From assembly GCA_039566865.1 (NCBI GenBank), contig CM076944.1:11058501-11122500 (forward strand): DNA of 64,000 nt. Reading direction: 5' to 3'. Made by a program: the position numbers and the translations under genes. Shown one piece after another: positions 11,885-22,913 of this stretch. Positions within the stretch are counted from its first letter, which is position 1, and the number at the start of each line of letters is the position of its first letter. Under the pieces are notes generated by a model. That model was not told the DNA's origin, made no database searches, and was given only the letters and a program-made list of their open reading frames with translations. This DNA is from Aurelia coerulea (Eukaryota; Cnidaria; Scyphozoa; Semaeostomeae; Ulmaridae).

Positions 11885-13457
11885 TATTGCAAGAAAAATG
11901 TCTATCGTCTTATGGTCTAGCAGGCTAGCAGCTTCATGAAACAGAACTGAAATGCTAGGTTTAGTGTTCTTACGAATACGAATAACAAGAAGAAATGTAC
12001 ATCTCATTTTCATAAAAAGATCGATCTTTTCGACATTTGAAATACTATTTATAGAAACTCCTCATGTCAATTTCACATTTTGGGCGGATATCATTAAAAA
12101 TATTTTATATTTTAGAAGTCCTTCGTTAGAAATCTCCCCTTCACAGTCAAGCAACACAGTAGCATCAAAGCAAAGTTGGGCAGTTTGCAAACTCATTGCC
12201 CATTCATGGAAGAACAACCCTATTTTTGTAAGATTCTACGACTTTCATCCAATAAAGAAAGCTCCTCAAAATTCTCATTTTCTGAGTACAAAATGTTTAT
12301 TAAGAGTTTCTTAAAAGTTCTCTCAAATTTCTATCGGTGGTGTAGGATCTCTGGGATCTCCTGTGCCTCAGACAAAAATTGTGCTGCAAATTATGAAATC
12401 ATGCCACAACAGTGTAGATCACATACGAAATCTCATGTAAGAAGTTACCAAACGAAAAGTGAAATTAATTTGTTTCAGTTTCCAAAATTTTATATTTACT
12501 TTAGGCTTGATTCTAATAAAAAAGTTTCTTGTAAGGTTCCAAAATTTTCAAAATTCCATCTGACAGTTTGTCGACGTTCATTCAGAATCACATTTTGAAC
12601 CAATGAAGTGTTAAAAAACGAAATAATAACAAAATTATTGCTTTTTAGTAATAGTTGAGTTGGTAATGCAATTTCTGGTTGAAAACATTTTTTGCAACTC
12701 ATAACTTACTTTGAAAAAGTTCCTTAAATTTGAAATAACCTTTCATCGCTTCTAATAGAGTTTCTTAATTTATGGAAGAGGCAGCAACGGTTTCTTTCAA
12801 GCAGTTTCCTGCAGAAAAAGTGTATGCTGTTGCATTGATAAAGGTCCGCTATCATAGGAAAAATGTCAAGAAACTGAACTCTCAGGTCACCTAGAATATA
12901 AAATCTTTGAAACTGGAACATAATAACTTCCCTTTTCTTTTAGTAATTTCTTACAGGAGACTTCGTACGTGATCTACACTGTGGTATGATTTCATAATTT
13001 GCCACACAATTTTTATCTAGGGTACAGGAGATCCCAGAGATCCTACACCACCGATAGAAATTTGAGGGAACTTTTAAGAAACACTTACGAAACATTTTGT
13101 ACTCAGAAAATGAGAATTTTGAGGAGCTTTCTTTATTGGATGAAAGTTGTAGAATCTTACAAAAAATAGGGTTGTTCTTCCATGAATGGGCAATGAGTTT
13201 GCAAACTGCCCAACTTTACTTTGATGCTAATGTGTTGCTTGACTGTGAAGGGGTGATTTTCTAACGAAGGACTTCTGAAAGATAAAATATTTTTATGATA
13301 TCCGCCCAAAATGTGAAATTGACATGAGGAGTTTCTATAAATAGTATTTCAAATGTCGAAAAGATCAATCTATTTTACTCGTTATGAAAATAAGATGTAC
13401 GTTTCTTCTTGTTATTCATAATCGTAAGAACACTAAACCTAGCATTTCAGTTCTGTT

Positions 13458-13709
13458 TCATGAAGCTGCTAGCCTGTCAGACCATAAGACGATAGACATT
13501 TTTCTTGCAATAAAAGATGGGATGTGACCGATCAATTCGTACATCGCTTTGGTAATGTTATTGCCGGTTTCCATCTGGCGACGATAGCCGCAGTTGGATA
13601 AAGGAATGGTGGCACGGTTTATCCATAGATGGTTTATCGAAAGAGACATCACAAAATTGTTCTTTCTGGGCCAGAGTGGACGTACAGCTACTCCCGTAAT
13701 CTTCAGCAT
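13458..13709 (-). CDS. Unrecognised open frame in the right foldback arm
   Basis: 83 codons, beginning MLKITGVAVRPLWPRKNNF. The left-arm copy of the same sequence has one extra T near 11430 and is frameshifted, so only this copy is open. No family is recognised. It could be the remains of an element gene or chance. The opposite-strand 80-codon frame over the same DNA is open in both arms, which weakens either reading. Confidence 0.15.
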   Translation of the reverse strand: MLKITGVAVRPLWPRKNNFVMSLSINHLWINRATIPLSNCGYRRQMETGNNITKAMYELIGHIPSFIARKMSIVLWSDRLAAS

Positions 13710-14340
13710 GGCAAGTTCATGTATTCGTTATTCACCGTTGATTTATTCATATTTCTGTTCATTGGAATCGGATGTTGTTCTCACTCGACGATGGCATGTA
13801 GCTGATCATTCAAGTTCTCGCGCCTATTTTTGTTGACTGTGTTATTTGCTGGTGAAACTCGCTGTAGATCGCGGCAGAAAAAGTGGATGTTTGTTATTAA
13901 ATCCATCTGAGGTATGTGTATGCACTAGTTCTTCTTCAGGTTTTCAGTTTTCTACTCTTCTTTTTGCTAATCATAGAGTATGTAACCGATGAATGACTGC
14001 ATTGAGCTTAAAAATGCCACAATTCTGCTATTTTTCGTGATCGCAAAGCCATACCGAAAACACTTATGGTCCAAAGCATGGAGAATCTTCTCCAATTGAA
14101 ATTTTGACGAAATTCGATTTATCCGATCGTGCAATGATTTTTTCTGGAGAGTGGTCAAAACGGCCGAAAATGGCCTAAGTTTTGCTGCAAAACGCGGAAG
14201 TAAACACAACGACGGCACCTGATTGGTCAATCATAGGAGAAAATGCGATCTGATCAGAGCGTGAGTCAGAACCCCACGGGATCTTTTGACAAAAGAAAAG
14301 ATTTGACGGCTATGCTGCATCACAGAACATTCCTTTTGAA

Positions 14341-14555
14341 CGATTCCATGCGCTTTAGCGAGGCACTCGTGAATTGTATTCACGCATTTGTTCTTTTCGT
14401 TCTTATTTCAATCAATACAAAACATAAAAAGAACAAAACATTGTTTTGGGTTCGCAAAAAAAGATACCCGGTTTTGCACTTTTGTTTGTTTGCATTGACT
14501 GATTGAACCAAATGCGCGAAAACAATTCACGAGTGCCTCGCTAAGGCGCATGCTC
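14341..14555. mobile_element. Small hairpin MITE
   Basis: Inverted ends around CATGCGC...GAGGCACTCGTGAATTG at 14349-14378 and its complement at 14524-14553, with a second inner pair (CGCATTTG/CAAATGCG). TTTGAA occurs on both sides (14335-14340, 14556-14561) and may be the target duplication. 215 bp, no coding capacity. It sits at the outer edge of the next foldback. Confidence 0.5.
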
Positions 14556-14717
14556 TTTGAATTAAGGAAAATAAAATTCATACCTTAAATGGTTGATTGT
14601 TATCTCGGTTATCTCTGTGTCGATTGTGTCTTTCTTCGTGTGCTCTTGTACCCCGAAATGATTGAAGCATTCTGCCACCATGGTAACAGAATGAATGTTG
14701 TTGCTGTTGTATTGAAA

Positions 14718-16680
14718 CAACTAGGTAGCCTTTTGGACACAGAACACGACATCTCCAGGAGAAAAATCTTAGCAATAACAGCTTACAACCAATTGAAACA
14801 AATTTTTGAGAGTAAAGAAGTCCAAACACCCACTAAGATGAGACTACTTAAGAGACACATAGAGAGCATATTCTTGTATAATAGACCATTTTGACATTTG
14901 GAAAAAGGGTCTGGGGAGAGCAATATTTTTCTGGTAAATGGCTGCCACAGGGCTTTCGCGAACGATAAATTGAATTATACAAATCTATTGGTTTCAAATT
15001 CACGATCAAAAATAAGGAAATAAACTGCCCAAAATGTACCCGAAAAGCTGTCCTTTGACCCATAAGCCTCGTAACAGAAGGGAGACTTTCTCCAACCCAG
15101 ACCTCGAATCCAACGGCTTTTTGCGTCTGGCGGGAAAGTGGGAAAGTATTCGTCAATCTTTCTGTTTACCAGAATAATCGAAGCAAGTTGAAAAGTTGCA
15201 TCAGATAATGGTTCATGGCGAAATCGTGGAGATAATGATTTCTTTCTGAGTTAGGCATGCTGGAAAGATACAAATTCAGTATTGCGAGAAATGATGTCTC
15301 GACCCGTGGATATATTGCTTCAAGCAGCGGCTTTTTACGAAGTTTCTTTTGCCTTGAAATTGATGTGACTTGCAAAGAACTTTACAGGTCCGTTTACGAA
15401 TTCTAGCCTACTGTAGAGGAAACTGCAAGGGCAGGTAAGTAAGATCTTCTTTGTTGAACTTTTTCATGTCACAATTCACTTATCAATAAAATCCAAGACT
15501 GTTTCCTATTTAGATTGTTCTGCTTGACAGGAAGATATTGCTCAACCGCCATTATATAAAGATACAGTAAGACCATCATCGGTGGCTTCTCTGCCCTGTT
15601 TACTGGAAAATATTGTGACATATTGCAAGCAGTTTATGCAAAAAGGAACTCTAAATTTCAATTCACCTGTGAAAATAAAAGTTCTTGTTCTTTCTATATG
15701 TTGTCCAAACTCTTTCCTCCCGATATCATCATGAATTTTCAAGATTTATTTTGAAACAAAAAAGTCTTCAAACACAACACAAACGCGTATAAAATGCTGT
15801 CAAGCAAGATTCCACACAATCCTGAATTCATATCTTTTCCACTCTACACATCTCAAAGCGACATAACTATAATTCCAAGGTTTCGTTGCAAGACTTTCAT
15901 CTTGCACTTGTAGCAAGACTTGCTTCGTTTATTTTGGTAAACAGAAAGAATGACGAATGCTTTCCAGCCAAACGCAAAAAGCCGTTGGATTCGAGGTCTG
16001 GGTTGGAGAGAGAGTCTCCCTTCTGTTACGAGGCTTATGGGTCATAGGACAGCTTTTCGGGTACATTTTGGGCAGTTTATTTCCTTATTTTTGATCGTGA
16101 ATTTGAAACCAATAGATTTGTATAATTCAATTTATCGTTCGCGAAAGCCCTGTGGCAGCCATTTACCAGAAAAATAATGCCCTCCCCGGACCCTTTTTTA
16201 AATGTCAAAATGGTCTATAGCGAGCTTTGGACCCTTACCAAAAAGCTTGAAAATACAATAAATGTCTTCCAGAGAAATCTTCTCCGCAAGGTCCTCAATA
16301 TCAAGTGGCCCAAAAAAATATCAAACAAACAATTATACGAAAGAATGAAAATTTATGAATGGAGCAAAACAATAAAGGGAAGAAGATTAAGTTGGTATGG
16401 ACCTCTTAAGACTGCTAGACAATAAACCTGCAAACACTGAATTAAGAGAAGCTCAGAGATATGTAAAGATACCAAGGGGTGGACAAAAATTAACATGGAT
16501 AAAAACGATTGAAAAAGATCTTGAAACAGCAAGGGTGATAGTTGCAAAAGAAGATGGAACGATCTTTGTGGCGGCTTTGTAGCGACTGATGAATATCTAG
16601 CAAATAATAGGCCGTTATGGCAGTCCGTAGTTAGCCGCGCTATGTTAAATTAAAAGAAATGCGTATCAGATAGATATAGA
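14718..16680 (+). pseudogene. Truncated LINE reverse-transcriptase C-terminus, split by a foldback
   Basis: Flanked by direct repeats TATTGAAA (14710-14717, 16681-16688). Coding remains read QLGSLLDTEHDISRRKILAI and IESIFLYN, then after the inserted element SELWTLTKKLENTINVF, QRNLLRKVLNIKWPKKI and, with a frameshift at about 16420, PRGGQKLTWIKTIEKDL. These blocks are typical of a non-LTR retrotransposon RT C-terminus; the clade is not certain. The 3' end carries an AGATAGATATAGATAT tail. 5' truncation, a target duplication and a short tandem tail fit LINE insertion. Confidence 0.75.
14883..16216. mobile_element. Foldback element inside the LINE
   Basis: The ends are AGACCATTTTGACATTTGG and its near-complement. 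The arms 14883-15190 and 15908-16216 pair over about 300 bp. AT flanks both sides (14881-14882, 16217-16218). Taking it out restores the LINE reading FLYN-SELW exactly, so the boundaries are firm to within a base. The 2-bp AT (or 3-bp ATA) duplication suggests an ISL2EU- or Harbinger-like transposase, which is a guess. No coding sequence. Confidence 0.75.
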
Positions 16681-17689
16681 TATTGAAATAACGACGCAAC
16701 ATTATAGGTTGGAAGTGTGTATATAAGAAAGCACAAGGAGCAAAGCTTTCTTACTTACGTGAATCTAACAACAGTTTTTTCCTAGCTCAATCTCGGTGAA
16801 TTTTGCATCAAACGCCCAGTTCTTTGCATGAAAATGTTCCCCAGCTTTTAAACTTCGTACTCAATGCATTTGTCCTCACTTTCCTCCCCGAAATGATTTA
16901 AAACAAACGCGAAAGAAAACTTATCACTTTGACAGTTTGAAATCTGCTCAAGCTCCGTCCCACCATCGTGGCCAGGATAAAAGGAGTCGACGTTCGAAAT
17001 TCGTCAGATTCTCGACGAAAATTACAACGTTGACCTCCGGATCTCCAACGAACGTATTTGCTGCAAATAATCCTTGCTCACAAACATACGGGGGATAAAA
17101 CCTTGATTTTCTACGAGTTTTGTTCGAATTTCGAACGTCGGCGTTCTTTATCCTGGCCACGATGGTGGGACGCGTGGGACGGAGCTTGAGCAGATTTCAA
17201 ACTGTCAAAGTGATAAGTTTTCTTTCGCGTTTGTTTTAAATCATTTCGGGGAGGAAAGTGAAGAAAAATGCATTGAGTACGGAGTTTAAAAGCTGGGGAA
17301 CATTTTCATGCAAAGAACTGGGCGTTTGATCCAAAATTCACCGAGATTGAGCGAGGACAAAACTGTTGTTAGATTTACGTTAGTAAGAAAGCTGCGCTCC
17401 TTGTTCTTTCTTATATACACACTTCAACCTATAATATTGCGTCGTTATTTCAATACAACAGCAACAACATAAATTCTGTTACCATGGTGGCAGAATGTTT
17501 CAATCATTTCGGGGTACAAGAGCACAAGAAGAAAGACACAATCGAAACAGAGATAACCGAGATAACAATCAGCCATTTGGGTTATGAATTTTATTTTCTT
17601 TAATTCAAAGGGCAAATACTGTTATCTTTATATTGCAGTTAGGAAACAGTAGCAACGTAAATTACCTAATACAGTATTACTAGCATTAG

Positions 17690-17955
17690 GTAGGACGCCA
17701 TATTACGCGATTGGGCTTCCTGTGTAATAACATCTGTCATTGTGTTCTTTTTATTGTTAATGTTTCATTACATTCTTCGTACGTGTTCGTTGATTGTTTT
17801 CATTTGGCTTATTTGTTATAACTGTACTATTGTTGATGTAGGGTCTTCTTTTTGTTTAGTACATGTTTTGTTATTTTCTTTCTGTTATTTCATTGTGACC
17901 TATTGTCCCCTAGGACCAGCGGGAGGACTCCTTTTTGATGATGCCGGTTGAAATC
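17690..17955 (+). mobile_element. Possible LINE 3' untranslated remnant
   Basis: T-rich sequence with no long frame ends in a block that reads GTCCCCTAGGACCAGCGGGA followed by GGTTGAAATCAATCAATGG. This pattern resembles the 3' ends of CR1-like elements in cnidarians from memory; no database comparison was made. Weak call. Confidence 0.25.
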
Positions 17956-17960
17956 AATCA

Positions 17961-18377
17961 ATGGCGAACAACAATAGGGTGTTTTTTGTATCCATTCAAA
18001 CATCGTCTCCCCTATGTAAAGATATTCGGCCGTTCTCTTTTCTTGTTCGCATCCTCAAGCTTTACTGGTTTTGTTGTTGTTTCATTGCAACTTCAATCAT
18101 TGTATTACCTTTGGTACTAATCGTACAATTTCTTGCTGCGCACTCTGTGGTGGCACAGCTATGTTTCTTGCCTTTGTTTGCTCGCGTGCATCGCCTTGCG
18201 AAGATAGTATTCTACACGACTATTGGACTGTTCAAGCGTATTCCGCATGCTATCTTTAGTCGAGTTCACAAGCGTTCAGCTGTCAAGCAGTGTCTTTTTC
18301 TATACGCGTATTTTTACACTGGATGCATAACTTACTATTCTCACAGGACCGAATGCTCAGAAATTTTAATATTTTAG
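17961..18377 (+). CDS. Unrecognised 138-codon open frame, hydrophobic
   Basis: The frame begins MANNNRVFFVSIQTSS and has two hydrophobic stretches (about residues 35-65 and 62-75) that could be membrane segments. No family or conserved motif is recognised. Its last 15 codons lie in the repeat copy at 18330, which argues against a real host gene. It might be the 5' region of a LINE or chance. Confidence 0.15.
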   Translation: MANNNRVFFVSIQTSSPLCKDIRPFSFLVRILKLYWFCCCFIATSIIVLPLVLIVQFLAAHSVVAQLCFLPLFARVHRLAKIVFYTTIGLFKRIPHAIFSRVHKRSAVKQCLFLYAYFYTGCITYYSHRTECSEILIF

Positions 18378-18506
18378 TCCCACAGGCGTAACTTTTGCAA
18401 AATCGCCTATCTTGGGACTAGTCCTAGTCCCCCAAAATCCAAGGGTCATATTTAAACCTTTGTAGCAGTCAGTTTCAGCCCTCTTCCAGAAACAACTCAA
18501 TCAGTG
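18330..18506 (+). repeat. Left copy of a LINE 5' region (partner at 24675)
   Basis: About 175 bp is nearly identical to 24675-24853, starting ACTATTCTCACAGGACCGAA and running through GGGACTAGTCCTAGTCCCCC. The right copy leads into a LINE with a 2A-like motif and endonuclease; this left copy stops after CAGTTTCAG. The two copies lie in the same orientation on either side of the tandem array. Confidence 0.6.
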
Positions 18507-19120
18507 AACTCTGGAAATCTTTTCTGAAACGTGCGCTGCCACTGACTGAGCCAAATTAGGCCTAAGCAGATGACTAAGTGGTATAACGCAACACAGTTAC
18601 AATTGAACGTTTTTTGCTCCCATGATGTAGGAGACAGTCCAAACACTCGGCGGATAAAACCTCGAGAGGAAATAAAGTAACTTTGTGTCGTTTGCAAATG
18701 CTTCGGCAATTGCCGTTGCACCTCGTGCAGATTTCTTCCTGCGTTTTGATGTAGCTTTACTGCAGGCCTAAACTTTTCTCCTGGATATATTTGCTTTGCC
18801 ACGCTTTCCTAAATATGTTTATCCTCACACAGTTCGTACCTCGTGACTAAGATCTTCCGGTGCTATTGCATATTGCTTTGAGATATCTACTTCAATTTCG
18901 TCTTTTTATAGGAAGTTTATAATCGTGATTTGCTTTCTTTTCTATTCTTAGGTATCCAAAACCTATTTTTTTCTGGCTCTTAAGTATGACAGAATATCCC
19001 CATACTGCTCATGGACTGCCAGGCTCAATTTTGTCGTAATAATAGTTTGCACGAAGGACCTTTGATTTGTGTGATTCTACATAGGGTACTTTGTATTGTT
19101 CTGTGCGTATGTTTTCGAGA
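18507..19120. other. Intergenic, nothing recognised
   Basis: Includes a short minus-strand open frame (18497-18802) without recognisable features. A GTGCGCTGCCACTG block at 18531 is the complement of one in the right LINE copy near 24883, so a rearranged LINE piece may be present. Otherwise nothing is seen. Confidence 0.3.
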
Positions 19121-19949
19121 TATTTCTTAGCACGTCCAGCAGTTTATTTTTTGCTGCGAGATTTTTCGCTCTGGCAAATCCGTACAGCAGTTTAGCACTT
19201 TTGCTACGGGGTTTTAGCAAATAGCCTTGAATTCTATAGCTCGTCAAGTAGTTTTATTTTTTGCTGCGAGAATTCGTACAGCAGTTTATATTTTTGCTGC
19301 GGAATTTAAAAAAAATAGCCTTGATCTTTATATCTCGTCCAGCGGTTTTTGCTGCGAGTATTTTGTAACTCCGTACAGCAGTTTAGCACTTTTGCTGCGG
19401 AATTTTAGGAGCCTTGAATTCTATAGCTCGTCCAGCAGTTTTATTTTTTGCTGCGAGAATTCGTACAGCAGTTTATATTTTCGCTGCTGAGTTTTTTACG
19501 AAATAGCCTTGATCTGTTTATCTCGTCCAGCGGTTTTTGCTGCGAGTATTTTTTAAATCCGTACAGCAGCTTAGCACTATTACTGTGGAGTTTTAGGAAA
19601 TAGCCTTGAATTCGATAGCTCGCCCAAGCAGTTTTATTTGTTCTTTTTTTAGTGCGAGAATCCGTACAGCAGTTTGTGTTTTTGCAGTGGAAAATTTTAC
19701 GAAATAGCCTTGATCTTTTTATCTCGTCCAGCGGTTTTTGCTGCGAGTATTTTGTAAATCCATACGGCAGTTTAGCACTTTTACTTTGCAGTTTTAGGAA
19801 ATAGCCTTGAATTCGATAGCTCGTCCAGCAGTTTTATTTTTTGCTGCAAGAATTCATACAGCAGTTTATATTTTCGCTGCGGAGTTTTTTACGACATAGC
19901 CTTGATCTTTTTATCTCGTCCAGCGGTTTTTGCTGTGAGTACTTTGTAA

Positions 19950-20133
19950 ATCTTTTAAATTGTTTTAGAATTTATATATTTGAATATATTTTTAGATCAC
20001 ACTTGGAAATTTTGTAACTAAGTAGGCCTTAATTAGCTGTAATTTTAGCTATGGTTTCGTTTCAGCCTACTTCGTAAATACAAATATGATGATGATGATG
20101 ATGATGATGATGATGTTGATGATGATGATAAAT
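19950..20133 (+). mobile_element. LINE 3' end with hairpin and GAT tail, inserted in the array
   Basis: The stem AAGTAGGC (20020-20027) pairs with GCCTACTT (20065-20072), with an inner TAGCT/AGCTA stem. An ATACAAAT linker and a long GAT tandem tail (20085-20130, with one GTT unit) follow. The same 3' end, nearly base for base, lies at 63441-63489 on the minus strand. The insertion interrupts a repeat unit between GTAAATC and TTTGTAGAGCAG. 5'-truncated, non-coding. Confidence 0.65.
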
Positions 20134-22041
20134 TTGTAGAGCAGTTTAGCACTTTTGCTGCGGAGTTTTTGGAAATAGCCTTGAATTTTATAGCTCGTCC
20201 AGCAGTTTTACTTTTTGCTGTGATAATTCGTAAAGCAGTTTTTATTTTCGCTGCGGAGTTTTTTACGAAATAGCCTTGATCTTTCTATCTCGTCCAGCAG
20301 TTTTTTGCGGCAAGTATTTTGTAAATCCGTACAGCAGTTTAGCACTTTTCCTGTGGAGTTTTAGGAAATAGCCTTGAATTCGATAGCTCCTCTAGCAGGT
20401 CAATTTTTGCTGCAAGAATCCGTACAGCAGTTTGTATTTTTGCTGCGGAATATTTTACGAAACAGCCTTGATCTTTTTATCTCGTCCAGCAGTTTTTGCT
20501 GCGAGTATTTTGTAAATCCGTACAGCAGTTTAACACATTTACGGTGGAGTTTTAGGAAATAGCCTTGAATTCTATAGCTCGTCCAGCAGTTTTTTTGCTG
20601 TGAGAATTCGTACAGTAGTTTATATTTTCGCTGCGGAGTTTTTTACGAAATAGCCTTCATCTTTTTATCTCGTCCAGCGGTTTTTGCTGCGAGTATTTTT
20701 TAAATCCGTACAGCAGTTAAACACTTTTGCTGCGGAGTTTTAGGAAATAGCCTTGAATTCGATAGCTCTTCCAGCAGTTTTATTTTGCTGTGTGAATTCG
20801 TACAGCAGTTTATATTTTCGCTACGGAGTTTTTTACGAAATAGCCTTGATCTTTTTATCTCATCCAGTGGTTTTTGCTGTGAGTATTTTCTAAATCCGTA
20901 CAGCAGTTTAACACATTTACGGTGGAGTTTTAGGAAATAGCCTTGAATTCTATAGCTCGTCCAGCAGTTTTTTTGCTGTGAGAATTCGTACAGTAGTTTA
21001 TATTTTCGCTGCGGAGTTTTTTACGAAATAGCCTTCATCTTTTTATCTCGTCCAGCGGTTTTTGCTGCGAGTATTTTTTAAATCCGTACAGCAGTTCAAC
21101 ACTTTTGCTGCGGAGTTTTAGGAAATAGCCTTGAATTTGATAGCTCTTCCAGCAGTTTTATTTTTTCTTTTTTTTTGGTGCGAGAATCCGTACAGCAGTT
21201 TGTGTTTTTGCAGTGGAAAATTTTACGAAATAGCCTTGATCTTTTTATCTCGTCCAGCGGTTTTTGCTGCGAGTATTTTGTAAATCCATACGGCAGTTTA
21301 GCACTTTTACTTTGCAGTTTTAGGAAATAGCCTTGAATTCGATAGCTCGTCCAGCAGTTTTATTTTTTGCTGCGAGAATCCGTACAGCAGTTTATATTTT
21401 AGCTGCGGAGTTTTTGAAAATAGCCTTGAATTCTATAGCTCGTCCAGCAGTTTTATTTTTTGCTGCGATAATTCGTAAAGCAGTTTTTATTTTCGCTGCG
21501 GAGTTTTTTACGAAATAGCCTTGATCTTTTTATCTCTTCCAGCGGTTTTTGCTGCGAGTATTTTGTAATTCCGTACAGCAGTTTAGCACTTTTCCTGTGG
21601 AGTTTTAGGAAATAGCCTTGAATTCGATAGCTTCTCCAGCAGGTTAATTTTTGCTGCGAGAATCCGTACAGCAGTTTGTATTTTTGCTGCGGAATATTTT
21701 ACGAAACAGCCTTGATCTTTTTATCTCGTCCAGCAGTTTTTGCTGCGAGTATTTTGTAAATCCGTACAGCAGTTTAGCACTTTTGCTGCGGAGTTTTTGG
21801 AAATAGCCTTGAATTCTATAGCTCGTCCAGCAGTTTTTTTTTGCTGTGAGAATTTGTACAGCAGTTTATATTTTCGCTGCGGAGTTTTTGAAAATAGCCT
21901 TGAATTTTATAGGTCCTCCAGCAGGTTAATATTTGCTGCGAGAATCCGTACAGCAGTTTGTATTTTTGCTGCGGAATATTTTACGAAACAGCCTTGATCT
22001 TTTTATCTCTTCCAGCGGTTTTCGCTGCGAGCGTTTTTTTA

Positions 22042-22913
22042 CCCTATCTGTACTGGGCGATTTTTTAGGTATTTTGTACTGGGGGGGGCGTTTTTCGCCC
22101 CCCCCCCTCTTTTTCTCCAAAACTACAAAAGATACAACAATAAGACTTACCCCTATTGTTCTATAGACAATTGGCTATTCAAATATAACAATGACAATTA
22201 ATAAGTCACGTGATTCGTTGCTAGGCAACCGAAAAACTGACGAAAATTGGCAAATTTATACCTTCTTAACCAGAAAAAATTCTATTTAATCAACCACTCA
22301 ACCTATTTTCTCCAAATTTGTTTCAAATAGTAGGAAACATGTTATAGTTTAAAAATACATACTTTGCAAAATTTTTTAGCTTCTATTTTTAGCACAATTA
22401 GCCTTAAATTAGCCTTTTGTTGCATGCATTTACTTTAATCGCAGGTTTTTGCCAGTCCTGCCCTTTTATCTGGTAAATATAGACTCAAATGAATCAAATT
22501 AATAAGATGAAGCAAGTTAGACCAAACAAATTTATATTTGACACTTCTTTATTAGGTAAATGACGTCATAAATGTGAATGACGTCATAGATATTAAATTT
22601 TGCTGACATCAGCAAATATGAAAAATTTATATATCAAATGAAAGTACTCATCAATTGCAATCGAATGGTGCATGTTTGAGATCGATCAAGAAAACGAGAC
22701 GAAAACTACGGACATTTTAAGCTTTTTTTTGTTGACTACTCTCCAAATATGGTATTACTGTGGTCACATGATCAGAGGTAGAACAATGAAATGTTAAGAA
22801 TTTAATTGCCTATGAAATTTGAGTAAAAGTCATCTAAACTGGTGGTTATATCTCTTGTCGTTTAAGCGTAACGCAGCGAAGTCTGTTAGGGGGGGCCCCC
22901 AGTACGAATAGGG
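22042..22913. mobile_element. TTAA-type element inside the array, with G/C hairpin ends
   Basis: Ends are CCCTATCTGTACTGGG and CCCAGTACGAATAGGG. The right flank is TTAA (22914-22917); the left flank reads TTTA, a one-base change. Just inside the left end a G8 run and a C9 run form a hairpin. 872 bp, no transposase. The inside contains CACGTG (22207-22212), GTTGCTAGGCAAC (22217-22229) and two TGACGTCA sites (22561, 22579). TTAA plus CCCT termini fit a piggyBac-like non-autonomous element; compare 31741 and 41529. Confidence 0.75.

Larger units (their letters stand above)
10700..14315. mobile_element. Large foldback element with 11-bp target duplication
   Basis: The direct repeat TGCATCACAGA (10689-10699, 14316-14326) flanks an element starting GCATAGCCGTCAAATC and ending in its complement. 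Almost the whole element is inverted repeat: the left arm runs to about 12530 and the right arm from about 12780, leaving a loop of roughly 250 bp. The outer ~800 bp of the arms are nearly identical, while the inner parts have many changes. A 9-11 bp duplication with very long TIRs fits Mutator-like elements best; this is inference, as no transposase is present. Paired open frames of 87 codons (10785-11048 and 13967-14230, one residue different) and 80 codons (11179-11421 and 13594-13836) are copies in the two arms. Confidence 0.85.
14556..17610. mobile_element. Foldback element whose left arm is split by a LINE
   Basis: The outer arms 14556-14717 and 17455-17610 pair closely (for example GTACCCCGAAATGATT at 14648). 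After the inserted LINE, the left arm resumes at 16689 and pairs with 17137-17454, leaving a loop of about 155 bp around 17060. Removing the 14718-16680 insert gives one continuous palindrome of about 0.5 kb per arm. No transposase is seen. The target duplication is not clear because a small hairpin MITE sits on the left boundary. Confidence 0.7.

Noticed and set aside
12176..12598. 140-codon frame as a gene
   Set aside because: Lies in the foldback arm and the mirror copy is broken by several shifts.
17961..18377. New membrane protein gene
   Set aside because: Overlaps a dispersed repeat at its 3' end and has no recognisable motif; kept only as a low-confidence frame.
19227..22166. Open frames of 60-90 codons with repeated NSIARPAVLFFAA-like peptides
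   Set aside because: They come from the tandem array; frames change from unit to unit and all stop within two units.
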